From contig CM055109.1 in the NCBI GenBank assembly GCA_029204225.1, forward strand, positions 25,358,723-25,418,722: DNA of 60,000 nucleotides, in the 5' to 3' direction. The DNA is from Diphasiastrum complanatum (Eukaryota > Streptophyta > Lycopodiopsida > Lycopodiales > Lycopodiaceae). Positions 37,029 through 49,449 of this stretch are shown here, one piece after another. The notes beneath the pieces were generated by a model. The model was not told where the DNA came from and made no database searches. It saw only the letters and a list, made by a program, of their open reading frames with translations. A program made the translations under genes and the position numbers. How positions within the stretch are numbered: position 1 is the first letter of the stretch; every line of letters starts with the position of its first letter.

Positions 37029-38959
37029 TTATGTACAATTCACTACGTGGGTCTGAAAATTTGTAATCGCTTGTACAGTGTCATGAACTGTTTGTTGCCC
37101 ATGGACATCCTCTCCCTCTCCCCTTCGTTCATCAGCTGGTGGCAATTTGGGATGTGTCTTCCTGATTTTCAAGCATTTTTCCCATTCTAACAGAATCCAG
37201 GTATTGCTGTTTGAGTGGTTGTGGGACTTGGCTTGGTTCCTTATAGCCCAACTTGGAATTATATCATCATTTTCATTATATGTCATGTCTTGTGACATGA
37301 TTAGTTTGTTTGCTGGATCAAAAAGCTTGATTCTCTTTGTCTTTTTAGGGTCACCAATGTATATGCACATCAATTTACTTGGATCAAGTTTTTGCCTCTC
37401 TCCATCTAGTGATGTTTTTAGCAGATTCACTGATGCAAAGTGATTCCAAGGCTGCTCTTAGCTTACGAAATCTGAGAATAGGATGCAATAAAGAAATACT
37501 AACAAAATTTTGTTGCATATATGTGCATTATTGCACACCCAAAAGACAATTAACCTACTTGTGGGCATTGACATAGCGATTCAAGTCCTCATACTATTTC
37601 ATTTGGGTTATGCGCAAAAGTTGATATGTTTTGAAACATACCTCAAGAAGCTGATCAAGCTTATTTGAAATCTAGGACATATAATCAAGTCTGTCTACTA
37701 AAGACTATGAGGACACAAATTCTCCGTCAACATGACAACAATTGCTATTGAGGGCAGAAAAACCCATCAACATGGAGACAGCAATTATTATATAATTTTC
37801 TCATTTAAGTCTCTAGAGCTTGCAACAAAATAAGACATGAAGCTGAAAACTTACCTAGAAAGTGTAGATTTAGACTAGCATTCTTTGGTATCTTGAATTA
37901 GGTGCAACTAGCACATGACCAACCACAAATAATGGTTCCAGCAATACCAACCCTATAGTAAATAGGAGTTTGTACATTTAGGTGATGATAGTGTTCACCA
38001 CATTTTTGGTGAAGGTACTATTAGGCTTCAATTCTAGGATGGAGTGGTCAAGTTTATTTCAAATGTTATACATGTATCAAAATCTTCAAAAGAATTGTCC
38101 TTCAATTAGTAGAATAGTAAATTTAGGGCACAAAGTATAATTTGATTTAGATTATTTTATTATTCTAGAGCATATTACATCAAATACAAGAGGATGTAAA
38201 TTTTTGGCTTCTAAAAAGGTTCACTTAATGAAAAGCTAATCTACATGGGTTGGCTAGCTATGGGATCTTGTTTTGTTTTTTGTTCTTTGCAAGACTACTT
38301 GTTAACATGTAGATTTTTTATAATTGAAAAAAAAATGGGTTGGGTCCTATAGTGCTACATCACAAATTTGAAACACATTATCATTCATTTTTTTTGTTGC
38401 ATTTAGGATAATCAAATGGAAAGTAGTCTTCCAAGCAACAAAATTGTTTAATCTTTTTAATGGTACATAACATGGGCACACTATTGTGTTGCAATTGATA
38501 GCATTGGCTCCAAGCAAGTCTTCTTTCATGACTAGCTAATCCTTTGGAGCCAAATATCATACACTATCCATGTAGAACTATAGAACTACTTGATAGCAAG
38601 TAGTGTTGCATGAAAGAAATGGTTGGCAAGAATTATTCCAAGAAAGAAATGGTTGGGACTAATGTACTATTTTATGAAGTTAAAATATGAATAATACATA
38701 TTAGCACTTTTTGCTTGTTGATAAGTATTCATTTAGAGATTGTAGTGTGGCACAACAATCACATTATGTCCATCTTTGAGAAGTTATTTACAAAAAATGG
38801 CTTGCTTATTAGACTCACATAGGATATAAAATAATTGTTAAAAGTTCTAAATATCAAATACTAAACTTTATGCAAAGATGATCTTTGAGTCTTGAATTTT
38901 TTAATGCAATTTGACAATGAATTGGTAGATTTTTTGGTTACACATGGCATTTGTGAAAT

Positions 38960-39020
<61 letters not shown>

Positions 39021-39670
39021 AGAAGAATATTTTTTTTCACATAAAGAAGATTCCATTATTCCATAATAATTTGGGTTCAAATCCTCAAAAAAAATTCCAT
39101 AACAAACTATCTTCATAACATAATTTTTTTTCATTGTGTATAAATTTTTATTATGCTATTTTTGGCCATTGTCATTACTTAATTCCATTATTCCATTGGA
39201 TTTTGGAGAGTATCTTGTGGTGAATTGTTTGAAATTCCTTGACTCTAACAATAGATTGGGAAAGCGGTTGAGATGTATTCACCACCACCATCTGTCCTTA
39301 TAGCCTTGCAACTTCCTGCTAGTCTATATCTCAGCTTGTTCTTTAAAAAGTTTAAAGAACTTGAAGACGAGTTTTGTAAGAAAGTATATTGCAACTGTTC
39401 TAGAAAAATCATCTAAGAATTGGCTCCCCCTAGAAAAGGATCATCCATGGGTCCACATAAACTATATACAACATCTAACAAATCCTTTGAAATATGAACG
39501 ATCTAATTTGAATGGTGTTCTAGCATGTCTCTTAAATACAACTTTCACAAACATGATGAGTCTTGTTGCTAGAATAGTCTAGATCATGAACTAATTTTTT
39601 ATTAGACATGTGATTAATGCTTGAATAATTGAGGTGGCCAAATCTACAATGACAAAGTAGATCTTTATTG
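37029..39670 (-). pseudogene. Decayed Ty1/copia pol
   Basis: Read right to left on the minus strand. A GAG-pre-integrase-like block, GHLNYSSINHMSNKKLVHDL, with KTHHVCESC lies near 39530-39650. Integrase-like pieces and a degraded TDGGGEYISTAF (near 39240-39300) follow. A degraded late-integrase block (ANAINCNTIV) lies near 38470-38510. The post-integrase sequence QKLDPSKLMCIYIGD with IKLFDPANKLIMSQDMTYNE lies near 37270-37400. Many stops and frameshifts occur. The order is right for copia, so this is one old element in opposite orientation to the CIP7-like gene. Confidence 0.7.
38964..39017. repeat. (GA)n microsatellite
   Basis: About 27 uninterrupted GA units, followed by AAGAAGAAG, lie inside the decayed copia pol. 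Confidence 0.97.
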
Positions 39671-39800
39671 TTAGAAGTTGGAACTTGCATGCATGTTGGT
39701 AAGATTTTTGGTACATTCTCTCATTGGAAATAAGTCTTGCTTTCAAGTCCATAAGTGCATTCAGTATTGCAGCTATTGGTGGACTACTCGTTATAAGTGC

Positions 39801-40090
39801 GTGCTGCTCTCATGTCTATACGTTCACTATTGTAGCTACTGGTGAACTAGCTTGTAATGACCACTTGTAGCTACTGGTGAACTAGCTTGTAATGACCACT
39901 TGTGCAGAGGCATATTTCATACAAAGATTCATCATGTGGGGGTGAAGGCCCTGCACTAGGGCCTTCCATGCTGGGAGGTTGGAAGTAAGTGCTGCTCTCA
40001 TGTCTATACGTTCACTATTGTAGCTACTGGTGAACTAGCTTGTAATGACCACTCGTGCGGAGGCATATTTCATACAGTGATTCATCATGT
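39801..40090. repeat. Nested tandem duplication
   Basis: A unit starting GTGCTGCTCTCATGTCTATA is present at 39801 and again at 39989 (offset 188 bp). Inside the first copy a perfect 35-bp segment is itself tandemly doubled (39831-39865 and 39866-39900). Both outer copies continue through GAGGCATATTTCATACA and ATTCATCATGTGGGG. The near identity of copies indicates recent duplication. Confidence 0.92.
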
Positions 40091-41103
40091 GGGGTTGAAG
40101 GCCTTCCCTGCTAGGAGGGCCATGCCCGATGGCGGGAGCCCAAGGCAGGCCCTGACCAGCACGGAAGGCCAAAGGGATAGAGGCCTTCCCCTGCGTAATG
40201 CTGGGGTGCAAGGGTCGCTGTCAAGGGTGACATTCTGGCTGAATAGCTAGTAAGCCAGCTGTGAAGGGTGCTAATTCTGACAAAATCAACTAGTAATCCA
40301 GCTGTCATGGTGGACTCCAGCAGAATGTCTTAGTGGCTTTTCCAAATATAAATTGTGGTAAAAAATTGTGCTAGTGGAGGTGCCCTCCAAAACACAAAGA
40401 AAACCACAGCACACAGCATTACGGTGTTTAACACCCAATAATCACTTATGGAGAACCTAGACTCTTTCATAAGCACTATGACACATACCTTGAATTCATG
40501 GTTGCATGCGCAATGTGAAGGGGACGAGGACCTACTTGGTGGGATCAGATATTGTTACCGCTTAGTGTATGATTAGGCATTGTAGCTGTTTACATCATGC
40601 TTGATTTCACAAATGCAGCAGTGAGAAATTTGCGTATGTTCCTATACGAAAGAAAAAGGGTGCACAATTTGTAAAATAATGCAAAGATAATGAAGAACAT
40701 TGCACAATTGATGAAAGACAATGAAAAATTAAACCGTTGGCAGGGTTTACAACATAACGCTTCACTCCGGATATTCCTGGCTGCTAAAAGAATAAACTAC
40801 CAATTAAAGCAACGTAAGTCACTGATTTGGGTCTTTCTGAAAGGTGGTCTGATCCTTGACACGATCATAGCTTCAAGCAGAGAGATCCCAATACCAGATT
40901 GCTTAGAAATTTTACAGGTACATAGCAAATTGACATGCCTGAGTGATTGGAAGGACCCACATCAATTTGCTCATTCTCCCTAGCATAATCTAACAAGCAA
41001 GACCTTGATGTTCTCTAATTCCGCAAAGACAGAGAAAGATGAAACTCTCTGCGGTTTGATTTTTTGAGATGGGCTGGAAAGAATTCTTGTTTCTGGGCCT
41101 TTC
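40091..41103. other. Spacer downstream of the receptor-like kinase
   Basis: A GC-richer patch (40095-40210) is followed by ordinary AT-rich DNA. A 97-codon plus-strand ORF (40690-40983) has no recognisable motif and is not called. The end near 41000-41100 is probably the 3' UTR of the receptor-like kinase on the minus strand. Confidence 0.4.
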
Positions 41104-44100
41104 TCAAATGGTCTGATAAGACGTGGATTCCGTGAAGTCAGATATCGAAGTTGGATTAAAAAAAGAAGAATAGCTACCCACGTCAACGGACACCTCTTCG
41201 GATTTTTCAAAAGAATCGACGGGCCTGATGTCTTGAAGCATCGTAACAATTTGGTTCATCCTGGGTCTGTCGCCAGGGATTGTAGAAATGCAGCCCATGG
41301 CTATTTGAAGCATCTGCACCATCTCATCTTCGATGTTTTGATACCTCAGCAACTCCAGGTCAAAAACTTCTATGGTCCACTCTTCGCAAACCACTGACTG
41401 CACCCAGTGTGGCAAATTAATTCCGTCGTCATTTGGAGACGTGGGGATAGGCGCTTTGCCAGTTAAGAGTTCCAAAAGAAGCACGCCAAAGCTGTACACA
41501 TCGGCCTTCTGCGTGACTATGCCGGTTTTAACGGTTTCAGGGGCCCTATATCCTACATTGTGTGATGCCGCTGCTATACTCTTGCTGAACAGATCCGCAA
41601 GTCCAAAATCTGAAACACGCGCTAAGTACTTTTTTTCTATCAGTACATTTGAGGACTTAACGTTACCGTGAACAAGCCCAAGTTCATGCAGGTAAGAGAT
41701 CCCACGGGCAGCCCCGAGAACTATCTGAACACGAGCAACCCAATCCAAATGAATGCGTCCCTCACCTCTGTTACCTGTGGTGAGCAGAATGCTAATCAGG
41801 ACAGTAAATCTTTCCCAGAAGTTCTTTTGATGCATATGTAAAGAAAAAAACACACGATGCAGACAAAAAGGCTTCATCGGAGACCATATTAATGCTTGAT
41901 AAACATTATTGCACAATTATCAGCGATCTCCCATAGCATTTTTCAAAAAACCTCTTCCAGATTTCCCTACAATGGCCTGTATTTTCTCAAAGTTGTCGGT
42001 CTTTGAAGATTCTTGCCTTGCGATCCTGCTTCTCAAATTGCTTGTTGGCAAAATACTAGAAATTTACATAAATATACTACTCTATTAACTCAACAAACCT
42101 ATGTAACCTAAGCTCTATAAGGATATAACTACTTTAGTACACACAAATTTCCTCCAGACACATAAAATTTCCTGCATTTCTGCATTTCAAAAAAGTTGTC
42201 ATTTTTTTAAAAGTCAATCTATTTTCAGAGAAAGATGCCGATTCCATTCCTATACTTTGCCGGTTTCTTACACTGTCCCATAGCATCAGTCTGGAACATG
42301 CAGAAAGGTGTGCTCCCAGTATTGCCCAGGCAGCTTGAAGTCCAAACACATTCTTTTCCCTCATGGCCCAATTTTTTCCATCTCCACCCGATATTTTAGA
42401 CTATATGATATCCAGCTTTGGATGCTGTGAAAAATGCGATCCCAGAATATCGATTTGCTTCTGTCAGTTAAGATCACACAGCATGATTCCAACGAATTGT
42501 GACTTAAACAGATTCAATTTAGGAAGTTTTTTGCTCTTTTTTTTAAAAACTTGAGCCATATTTGAAAATCATTTTCAAATTTTGAAAAGTTTGCCCAATA
42601 TATTTCTTATCACTCTGCAATGATTCAAACTACAAAAAATAATCAAATCATTGACATAGATGGATTCAAATCCATTTTTAGCTTTGCGCATAAGCCATTG
42701 TGACGATTTGTTAAAAGCTAAGATGTCATTCTTAGGTGAGACTTGGTGGGTCTGAAGCATTGAAATGAGGTGTTTTTTTTTTTAGTTCTCCTAAAATGGA
42801 ATCTTTGGTTTTTTATTGTTTATTGATTTGAATGCCCAGCCTGCACAAGGCAAGGCTTCTCATACCTTGTCAACAGCCAATTTTAATTGGCTTGGTTTGA
42901 ACCACCGTTCAGTTCAGCCAATTTGAATCAGCTGAATCTGATCAACTCGATTTGAATCTGATCAAATTGAGCCAGTTGGAACAGATTGGGAACTATGTCA
43001 AATAAAGAAGTCCCCACTTTGTCAAAGGGAAAAAGGTGGGGATGGATACCATGTAAGAGGGTGGAAAGGCTTCCCAAGTGGCAGTAGTCATGAAGCAACA
43101 ATTTCTCATAATTGGCAAGATAGAACCCTCGAGGCGACAACAAATTGGGATGGTGGAGCCGGCAAAGAACTTGAAGTAGCACCCTTAGCTCCCTGTGCAT
43201 GGTATCAACCGACTTGAGGCGCTTCACCACAATGATGGATCCATCGTCCAGTGCTGCTCGGTAGGAGAAACCCATGCAACCCTTCCCCAGAACCTTGGCG
43301 GAAGCTTGGAGCAGCTCCTCAATATCGAATCTGGGACTTGCGTCTTTGAAGAAGACAAAATTGGTGCCATCTACTGGTGCTCCTGAGAGCGATGAAACGC
43401 CCTTTGAGCTTTCCAATTTGGTTATGTCATTTGAGCTTCCCATCTTGAATCCCTTGCAGCAGGGCCTCCTTTCGAGCCTCCTACAGACGTAGAACAGCAG
43501 GAGCAGAAGCAGAACTCCAATGATGGCATCAGCAATGGCAATGGCTGTAATCAGACCGACTCCAAGCTTTTTTATGGGCATGTGTGGGGCCCGTCCAGGG
43601 GAGACTGGCTGAGGAGAGGGAGGCAGATGTAGCAGGAAAGAAGATGGCCGAGAAAATGACAGAGATCGTGCAGAATATGTAAAGCAAGGCATGGCCAATG
43701 GAGGACCGCAAAAGCTGTTGCCACTGAAAGAAGCCCCAGGAAATTTTGCCACAAGCTCGCCAGAAACAGAGCCACTGAGGTGGTTGTTTGCCACACTGAA
43801 ATCTAGCAATCTGGCAGCGTCCATCTGCGGCAGCGGGCCAGTGAGAGAATTGCTCTGAAGCAGAACCCCTACTAGATTCTTGAGGAAGGTGATGGATGGA
43901 GGGATCAATCCACTGAAATTGTTGTAAGAGAGATCGATCACCCGCAGATTGGGCCACACCGAGAAATCCGCAGGCAAAGCACCTGACAAAAGGTTGTGCT
44001 GCATGATGAGATCTGTGAGCTGGTGGCAGTTGGTGAGATCATCAGGCAGGGGGCCTGAAAGCAGATTCAAACTCAAGCTCAGCACTGTAAGGTGAGGCAA

Positions 44101-44367
44101 ATTGCCTAGGATTCCTTTGGGAATCTGACCCTTCAGCCCTTGCCCTGGCAGCCAGATCTCTGTCACCGCACCGTCGATGCAGCTCACCCCCTGCCATTGG
44201 CAATGATACAAACTTGCATTCCATTGCATGGGATTAGTATCGGCAATGGCGGCCTGCAACGCAAACAGTGCGGCTATCTCGGAAGCGGCATCACCATGCA
44301 CTGGAATTACACTCACAATTCCCAAGCACAACAGCAAAATCATTGCAATAGCACGGGATCTTGCCAT
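41104..44367 (-). CDS. LRR-III receptor-like kinase, probably inactive or atypical kinase
   Basis: Two exons: 44367-43050 and 41774-41104, with a GT-AG intron of 1,275 bp. Together they encode 662 residues. The first ATG in the frame (44367) starts a clear signal peptide (ILLLCLGIVSV). Domains: LRR N-terminal cap (about 27-63) and about five LRRs (about 70-210); a Ser/Pro-rich stalk; one membrane segment (about 269-294); and a kinase domain (about 345-640) with GKGCMG (361-366), lysine 382 in VVKRL, and DFG (495-497). The catalytic loop reads VHGNVKSSN, so the HRD aspartate is missing (HGN 475-477). This is usual in the LRR-III group, which is often annotated as inactive receptor kinases of the RLK902/RKL1 type. 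The intron falls at LLHG|NRGEGR, between a split glycine codon. The intron holds AT-rich DNA only. It would sense an extracellular ligand at the plasma membrane and signal by scaffolding; the ligand is unknown. Confidence 0.94.
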
Positions 44368-44849
44368 GCCACTTCTGTTCTTTGCATCAAACTCGATCCA
44401 GCCATGGATAAACCACAAAACGTAAAACCCTGCTAACGCAAACCCTAGCAAGCAGAACCCCACTCAAGCAACTCAATCACGGCCTCAAACCCCAAAGCGC
44501 CATAGCTGCAAATACTGAAGCTCTGCATGGCTTGCCTTGCTGAAAGCGGGGGGCTCAAAGCAGGCCATATCCTCTCGTCTGACAAAAGAGTGAGGAAAAT
44601 GGAACAGATGCTGTTCACAAGTAACAAAAAGGTGAGGAAAACAGCAGAGAAGAGAGGGGTAGGGGGATCTGAGAAGAACCTGCATGCAGAGACAACAAGG
44701 ATCTTCATGCTTTCTCGCACCATCGTAGCTCGCGCCTGGAACAATGGCGATGGCCATCGCAAATGACGCTCCCTCGCTCGCTCTCATCGCCATAGCCGGC
44801 CAGCAGAGAGACAAAAGAGAAACAACGAGACACAGAAAAAGAGAGAAAA

Positions 44850-44854
44850 GAAAG

Positions 44855-44887
<33 letters not shown>

Positions 44888-44914
44888 GGGTTTTGGGGGG
44901 GGGGGGGGGGGGGG
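44850..44914. repeat. (GA)n tract and 20-G run upstream of the receptor-like kinase
   Basis: A GA repeat (about 44855-44887) is followed by GGGG-TTTT and an uninterrupted run of 20 G (44895-44914), then ATTTTGGGGGG. On the gene's strand this is a CT-rich, C-rich leader or promoter about 0.5 kb upstream of the ATG. The G-rich strand could form a G-quadruplex. Confidence 0.9.
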
Positions 44915-45169
44915 ATTTTGGGGGGAGGAACCTCATTTTTCTATACAAATTTAATTGGTTGTGATGTTGGGTCTAAGGGTGGTTTGACATGGCAACGCGC
45001 AAAGTCTATGTCCAAAGCTCGGGTTGTTCCATGTGAAACCCCACCGGTTTACCGTTTTGGTATTGCCTTGCACAAGGCAATACCATGCGTTCAAGTTCGT
45101 CAACGGAGTTTCTACAAAAGTCAAAATTAAAGTCAAATGCCTTATACTATAAGGGGCGTCTAAGCAAAG

Positions 45170-45352
45170 GACTTTATTGCAAGAAATTTGTCCTTCAGAT
45201 GCACCTCTATACCAAGTCGTAAATAATAAAATATTCATGTCCCTTTTTTTTGCATGCATGCCCAAGCTTTAGATGCACCTTTATATGCAAGTCATAAATA
45301 GCACATAAAATTCATGTCCCTTTTTCTTGTTCTGCATGCATGCATGCATGCC
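45170..45352. repeat. Diverged tandem duplication with GCATGC runs
   Basis: Two copies of about 80-90 bp share GATGCACCT(C/T)TATA, AAGTC(G/A)TAAATA, AATTCATGTCCCTTTTT and end in GCATGCATGC alternations. GCATGC repeats are self-complementary. Confidence 0.75.
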
Positions 45353-46009
45353 CTGGCTCTCAACCCACATGTTGAACACCGACAACTATCATCGAATAAA
45401 ATTATCTATTTGCACTTAAAAAAATCATTTCATATATGTCTTTTATTGGTGTCATACTCTCTACCCACTCGCGCACTTTACATCAAAGTTCAATCCTTGA
45501 GATAAGAAAAGTCCAAGACAAGACAAGATAGGATAACTAGGATTTGAAAATAGTTAATTACCTTGCATCCAATATCATACAGTCAGATTATTTGTTAAAT
45601 TTTGACCGATGCCTTTGTGATGTTCTTGGTTTGTTTTGGAGACAAGGGCATATCATCCCTAAATTTAAATAAATAACTCAATTTTGCTTTTTTGTCAGTG
45701 GTGAGAGAAAGGGCCCACCAAGATGGCTGGTGTATTCCCTTGGTATCTTGACTGAGCCCAAGTCGGTGTCTTTAGTGCCACCAAAGATGTCTCACCTAGG
45801 GGCAACTCCCACTCCTTGTGAAATGGGAGGAGGCCTCTTGAAGCAGGTCCCACCAATCAAAGTGGAGTATTGGGGCCCTTTGCACTTATACTTCAATTTT
45901 TAATGTGGAGTTCTTGTGCGTGGAATAAAAAAAAAACTTAACCCTCATGCTTGAGCACATAATCTTGAAAAAAGAGACTCCTCGTGAATGAAAAAAATTC
46001 ATAACCCCT
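45353..46009. other. Spacer, no feature seen
   Basis: This is AT-rich DNA without a supported gene. A GC-richer patch (45715-45870) has no readable product. Confidence 0.4.
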
Positions 46010-46200
46010 ACGAGAATCATTAACTAAATCTTGAAAACTATGTCCATAAATTATTATATTTTAAATTGTTGACTACCCTACAGGAATCATTGACAAAATC
46101 TTGGAAATGATTCCATGAATTATGATATTTTAAAATTGTGTGCATTCCTTACCAGAATCATTGACTAAGTCTTGGAATTATGTTCATAAATTATTATCAA
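46010..46200. repeat. Three diverged tandem copies, about 66-bp unit
   Basis: Each copy carries AGAATCATTGACTAA(A/G)TCTTGGAA-like sequence, TT(C)CATAAATTATTAT and a variable tail. The copies differ by about 20 percent by eye. Confidence 0.75.
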
Positions 46201-46393
46201 CGGGCCTTCAAGCACCCATCAACTAGTCCTTAATAACACATCGAGAGTTCGTGCACTAACTTACATGTCAAAGTTGTTAGATTTCTTATGCTCAGTCTTA
46301 AAGAAAATCGTCAAGTAATGAGCATCTTGAAAACGGAAGGCCGAGAACATGATTTCGGACCTTCACATTTTTCCCTTATGCCATAAACGATTT

Positions 46394-46765
46394 AAGGCAC
46401 TTTTGCTTTTTTTGCCTCCTCCATCTTTTTCGCACGAAAAGTGCGACACAATGGCCAAGTGGCCAGAATGCCTTAGAAATCATTCTTAAGGCACCTTTGC
46501 TTTTTCTGCCTTTTTCGCCTTTTTTTCCTTCACGAAAAATGCGACACACTGGCCAAGTGGCCAGAATGCCTTACAAACCATTCTTAAAGCACCTTTGCTT
46601 TTTCCGTCTTCTTCGCCTTTTTCTCTTCACGAAAAATGCGACACACTGGCCAAAATGTTTTAGACCATCTCTGGACCACCTTCACCTTTTTTGCCTTTTT
46701 GCTCTTTGCAAAAAATGCGACAAAGTACCCAGAAAATCTTAAAACCATTTTAGGGCACCTTCGCC
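46394..46765. repeat. Tandem array, about 80-100-bp unit, with internal inverted repeats
   Basis: Units begin AAGGCACCTTTGC-like at 46394, 46488, 46587, 46674 and 46752. Each contains a pyrimidine-rich stretch (GCCTTTTTCGCC), then ACGAAAAATGCGACAC, then TGGCC...GGCCA. The second unit holds CTGGCCAAGTGGCCAG (46549-46564). The first holds the hairpin CGCAC-GAAAA-GTGCG (46431-46445). AAAATGCGACAC and related words also occur at 58540-58770. Confidence 0.85.
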
Positions 46766-47989
46766 TTTTTCGATTTTCTTCGCTGCCTCTAAACTAAGGC
46801 ACTTTTTCGCCTTTCTCACTGCCTTTTGTTTAAGACACCTTTGCCTTCTTCTCTGCCTTCAGTGTAAGGCACTTTTAAGCTTTTTCACCTTCTTTGCTGC
46901 CTTGAATCTAAGGGCGCCTGAGGGATTTACATACCTTTAGTGTAAGGGCACCTTCAGGAGTTGCAAACCTTCAGTCTAAGGGCACCTTCGGGTTTTTTGG
47001 TTTTTTCGCGTTTTTGCTACATTGGCTGACCGACGTCGCCAACTTATCAGCAACCCTAAAACAGCTAGACAACCAAATATCCCAAAGGCGGTTAGCGGTT
47101 ACCAACTCATATTTTTTGTCTCTCAACAATTGTAAATATATATACTAGCTGAATCAAGCTATGTATGAGTTAATTGAATTTCTCTTTCAATCAGAGTTTT
47201 CTGTAGCTAGCGTTATCACGCTCAGCAAGCTGCAGTTATTACCTCAAGCTATTGTATTCATTATTGATATTAATCAGAGTGCAATTTTGTCTCACTATTG
47301 CGTCGTTCATTTGCGCATTCTGTATGAATTCTTCTACTTGAATATTTCTTGTGCTAACTGTTGTGTTTCCGTTCTTACACGCTGCACTCTAATTATCGAG
47401 CTTCTATTGCCACTCATGCCCATAAGCGATTTTACGACAAAAGTCACTTGTTAGATTTGGAAGCTTTTCCTTGGAAACACCATTCAATAAATGATACATT
47501 TTGGAAAAAAAAAATTGTTCCCAAATTGTTTTCAAGTGACAACCTAACTTGGCCTAATAAAATAAAAGCCAATTATGTTATTGTATAAGTACATGCTGAT
47601 TGTTACCGGTAGTCATGAATGTAGATTTTGTATTTCAACCATGAAGGCCATTTCTGATTTCGACCCTAAAGATTTTGACAATCGACTTGGATCGAATTGC
47701 TAAGTTAGGTCGAAATAGATAAAGGATCAAAATGAGTGGATTAAATTCTTGATTTCGACCCTAGATATTGAAGAAGACTCCAACTCAATTCGATCGATTG
47801 ATCCAAGCCAAGGATTGACTTAGATATTGATCCAATTCCATTTTGGGCTATTTCGACCCTTCAGCTACATTTTTTGACCTTGGGTTATCTTGACCCTTTA
47901 GATGTATTTTAAACTTTGGTCCATTTTGACCCTTTCGGATGCATTTTTCACACATTATGTTGTTGGAAAGAGGGAATGAAATGACGATT
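46766..47989. other. LTR-like or decayed repeat DNA
   Basis: Degenerate copies of the preceding repeat words continue to about 47000. A TATATATACT box lies near 47137-47146. A short block at 47271-47300 (TATTAATCAGAGTGCAAT) recurs at about 54567-54590. This suggests parts of one retroelement family, but LTR edges are not visible. A coding-like patch (47400-47510) is not recognised. Confidence 0.35.
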
Positions 47990-48400
47990 CGATAAGTCGA
48001 AGACTATGAGCAACCTATCGAGCGCAGCGGGACTGGCCTTCTTTCCTAATGTATGACTACGCCTATCAATAAAAGTCACGTTCAATCTTTTAACAACTAA
48101 CTTTGAAATCATTAGTATAAAAGTGATTTCGTAGCCAAACAAATTCAGAGTGCAAAGTGATGTATAGAATATTGCAGTGTTGAAGTATTCAACAAATCAG
48201 ACAAAACAATAGGGGAAATATCAGTTACAAATAACTACAGAGAAGCATACATTCTGACATGATACTGAACGCAATAAGAAGATAGATTGATTCAATAAGT
48301 AGCATACAAATCAGTTGATGAGAGCACAAAGCAATAGCGGATAAAAAACCGCATACTCTAAACTATCTCTGAGTAACTAAAAACTCTATCTGATGCACTA
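47990..48400 (-). repeat. Copia LTR-like repeat related to 9.1-9.5 kb
   Basis: It shares ordered blocks with 9110-9460 (ACTACGCCTATCAAT; CGTAGCCAAACA; GCATACATTCTGACA; CCGCATACTCTAAACTATCT). No gag remains beside it, so it could be a solo LTR or fragment. Orientation is inferred from the copy next to the minus-strand gag. Confidence 0.5.
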
Positions 48401-49449
48401 ATTGAGATTTCTTGTAATTTTTCCAGTATGATTATTCGTCATCCGTTGACAAATATGAAACTATATCTAAGTTGAGATTTCATTCTGGCCTCCAAAAATG
48501 CCAATAAACCAATAAACCAACAAACTAGTTGACAATTTTTCACACTCCCTCTTCAACTAGTTTTAGCATAGATGTAACCACACTACTTTGATCCATCTTA
48601 AAAATGATATCCATCCTAAGTATAGACCTCCTTTCTATGCTTTTATAGTAACTTCCATGACTGATATAGAGAATAGTGTCCACATTAAATGCTTCACTAT
48701 TTCTTACATCAAGATGTAACTAGAACATGAAGAACCAAATAGATGTAAATGCAATGATTCCTCCATGCTTTTAACTTTGAACTATATGAAAAATAACAGC
48801 AACCAAACAATAAATGTAAGTAATCAACCAATGCTTGCATGTCTCCTCTATCTTTGTCCTTCCTTGATATGTCTTCACCATGAAAATCCATGAATGAGCC
48901 TCCATCTCCATCTTGCCATAAGATGTCATCAACCCTTGATGACTTGATCATGAATGAGTGATGTAATCAGCCTACCTTAGCTTCATTTCCATCAACAAAA
49001 CCAGCCAAGAATGCTAGTACAACTCCACCATCAAAGTGATGCAAAACAATGTCGCTAGTTTCACCATATCTTGACAATTTGCACACGTTCACATGAAATT
49101 GCTCAAACATGATATAGAACAAATAAAGTAAACTTGAACAGCACTTCCTTGTTACTCCCTTGACCTTACTTGTGTCTTCAAAAACCTTCAAAAATAGATC
49201 CAAAGTATTTTTCCACTTGACTTCCTTTTGATGCTCTTGACTAGCTCCAAATTGTCACCTTTCCTTTTGTGTTGTTGAAGCCTTTGAGATCAACCTCTTA
49301 ATCTTCCACTTGACCATCAAAGCCATTGAACAAAACTTTTTTTTCCACATCCATTAGTTGCATCCACTCCATGAAAACCACCATCCACTTGCATAGCATC
49401 ATCTAGACAAGAAGATGAACCAAAACATGTGAGTAAAGAAAAGTTTGTA
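48401..49449. other. Spacer with no recognised gene
   Basis: AT-rich DNA. Minus-strand ORFs at 48709-48951 and 48967-49203 show no known motif. The gypsy body to the right breaks off within RNase H, so this DNA replaces its missing integrase end. Confidence 0.35.

Noticed and set aside
40690-40983. 97-codon plus-strand ORF
   Set aside because: No known motif, no coding bias or splice context, and it lies in the 3' flank of the receptor kinase.
43529-43957. Alternative-frame ORF inside receptor kinase exon 1
   Set aside because: It overlaps the LRR/stalk/membrane coding sequence in another frame and has no motifs.
46394-46765. CRISPR or telomere-like array
   Set aside because: Units are 78-99 bp, diverged and in plant DNA; it is a local tandem repeat.
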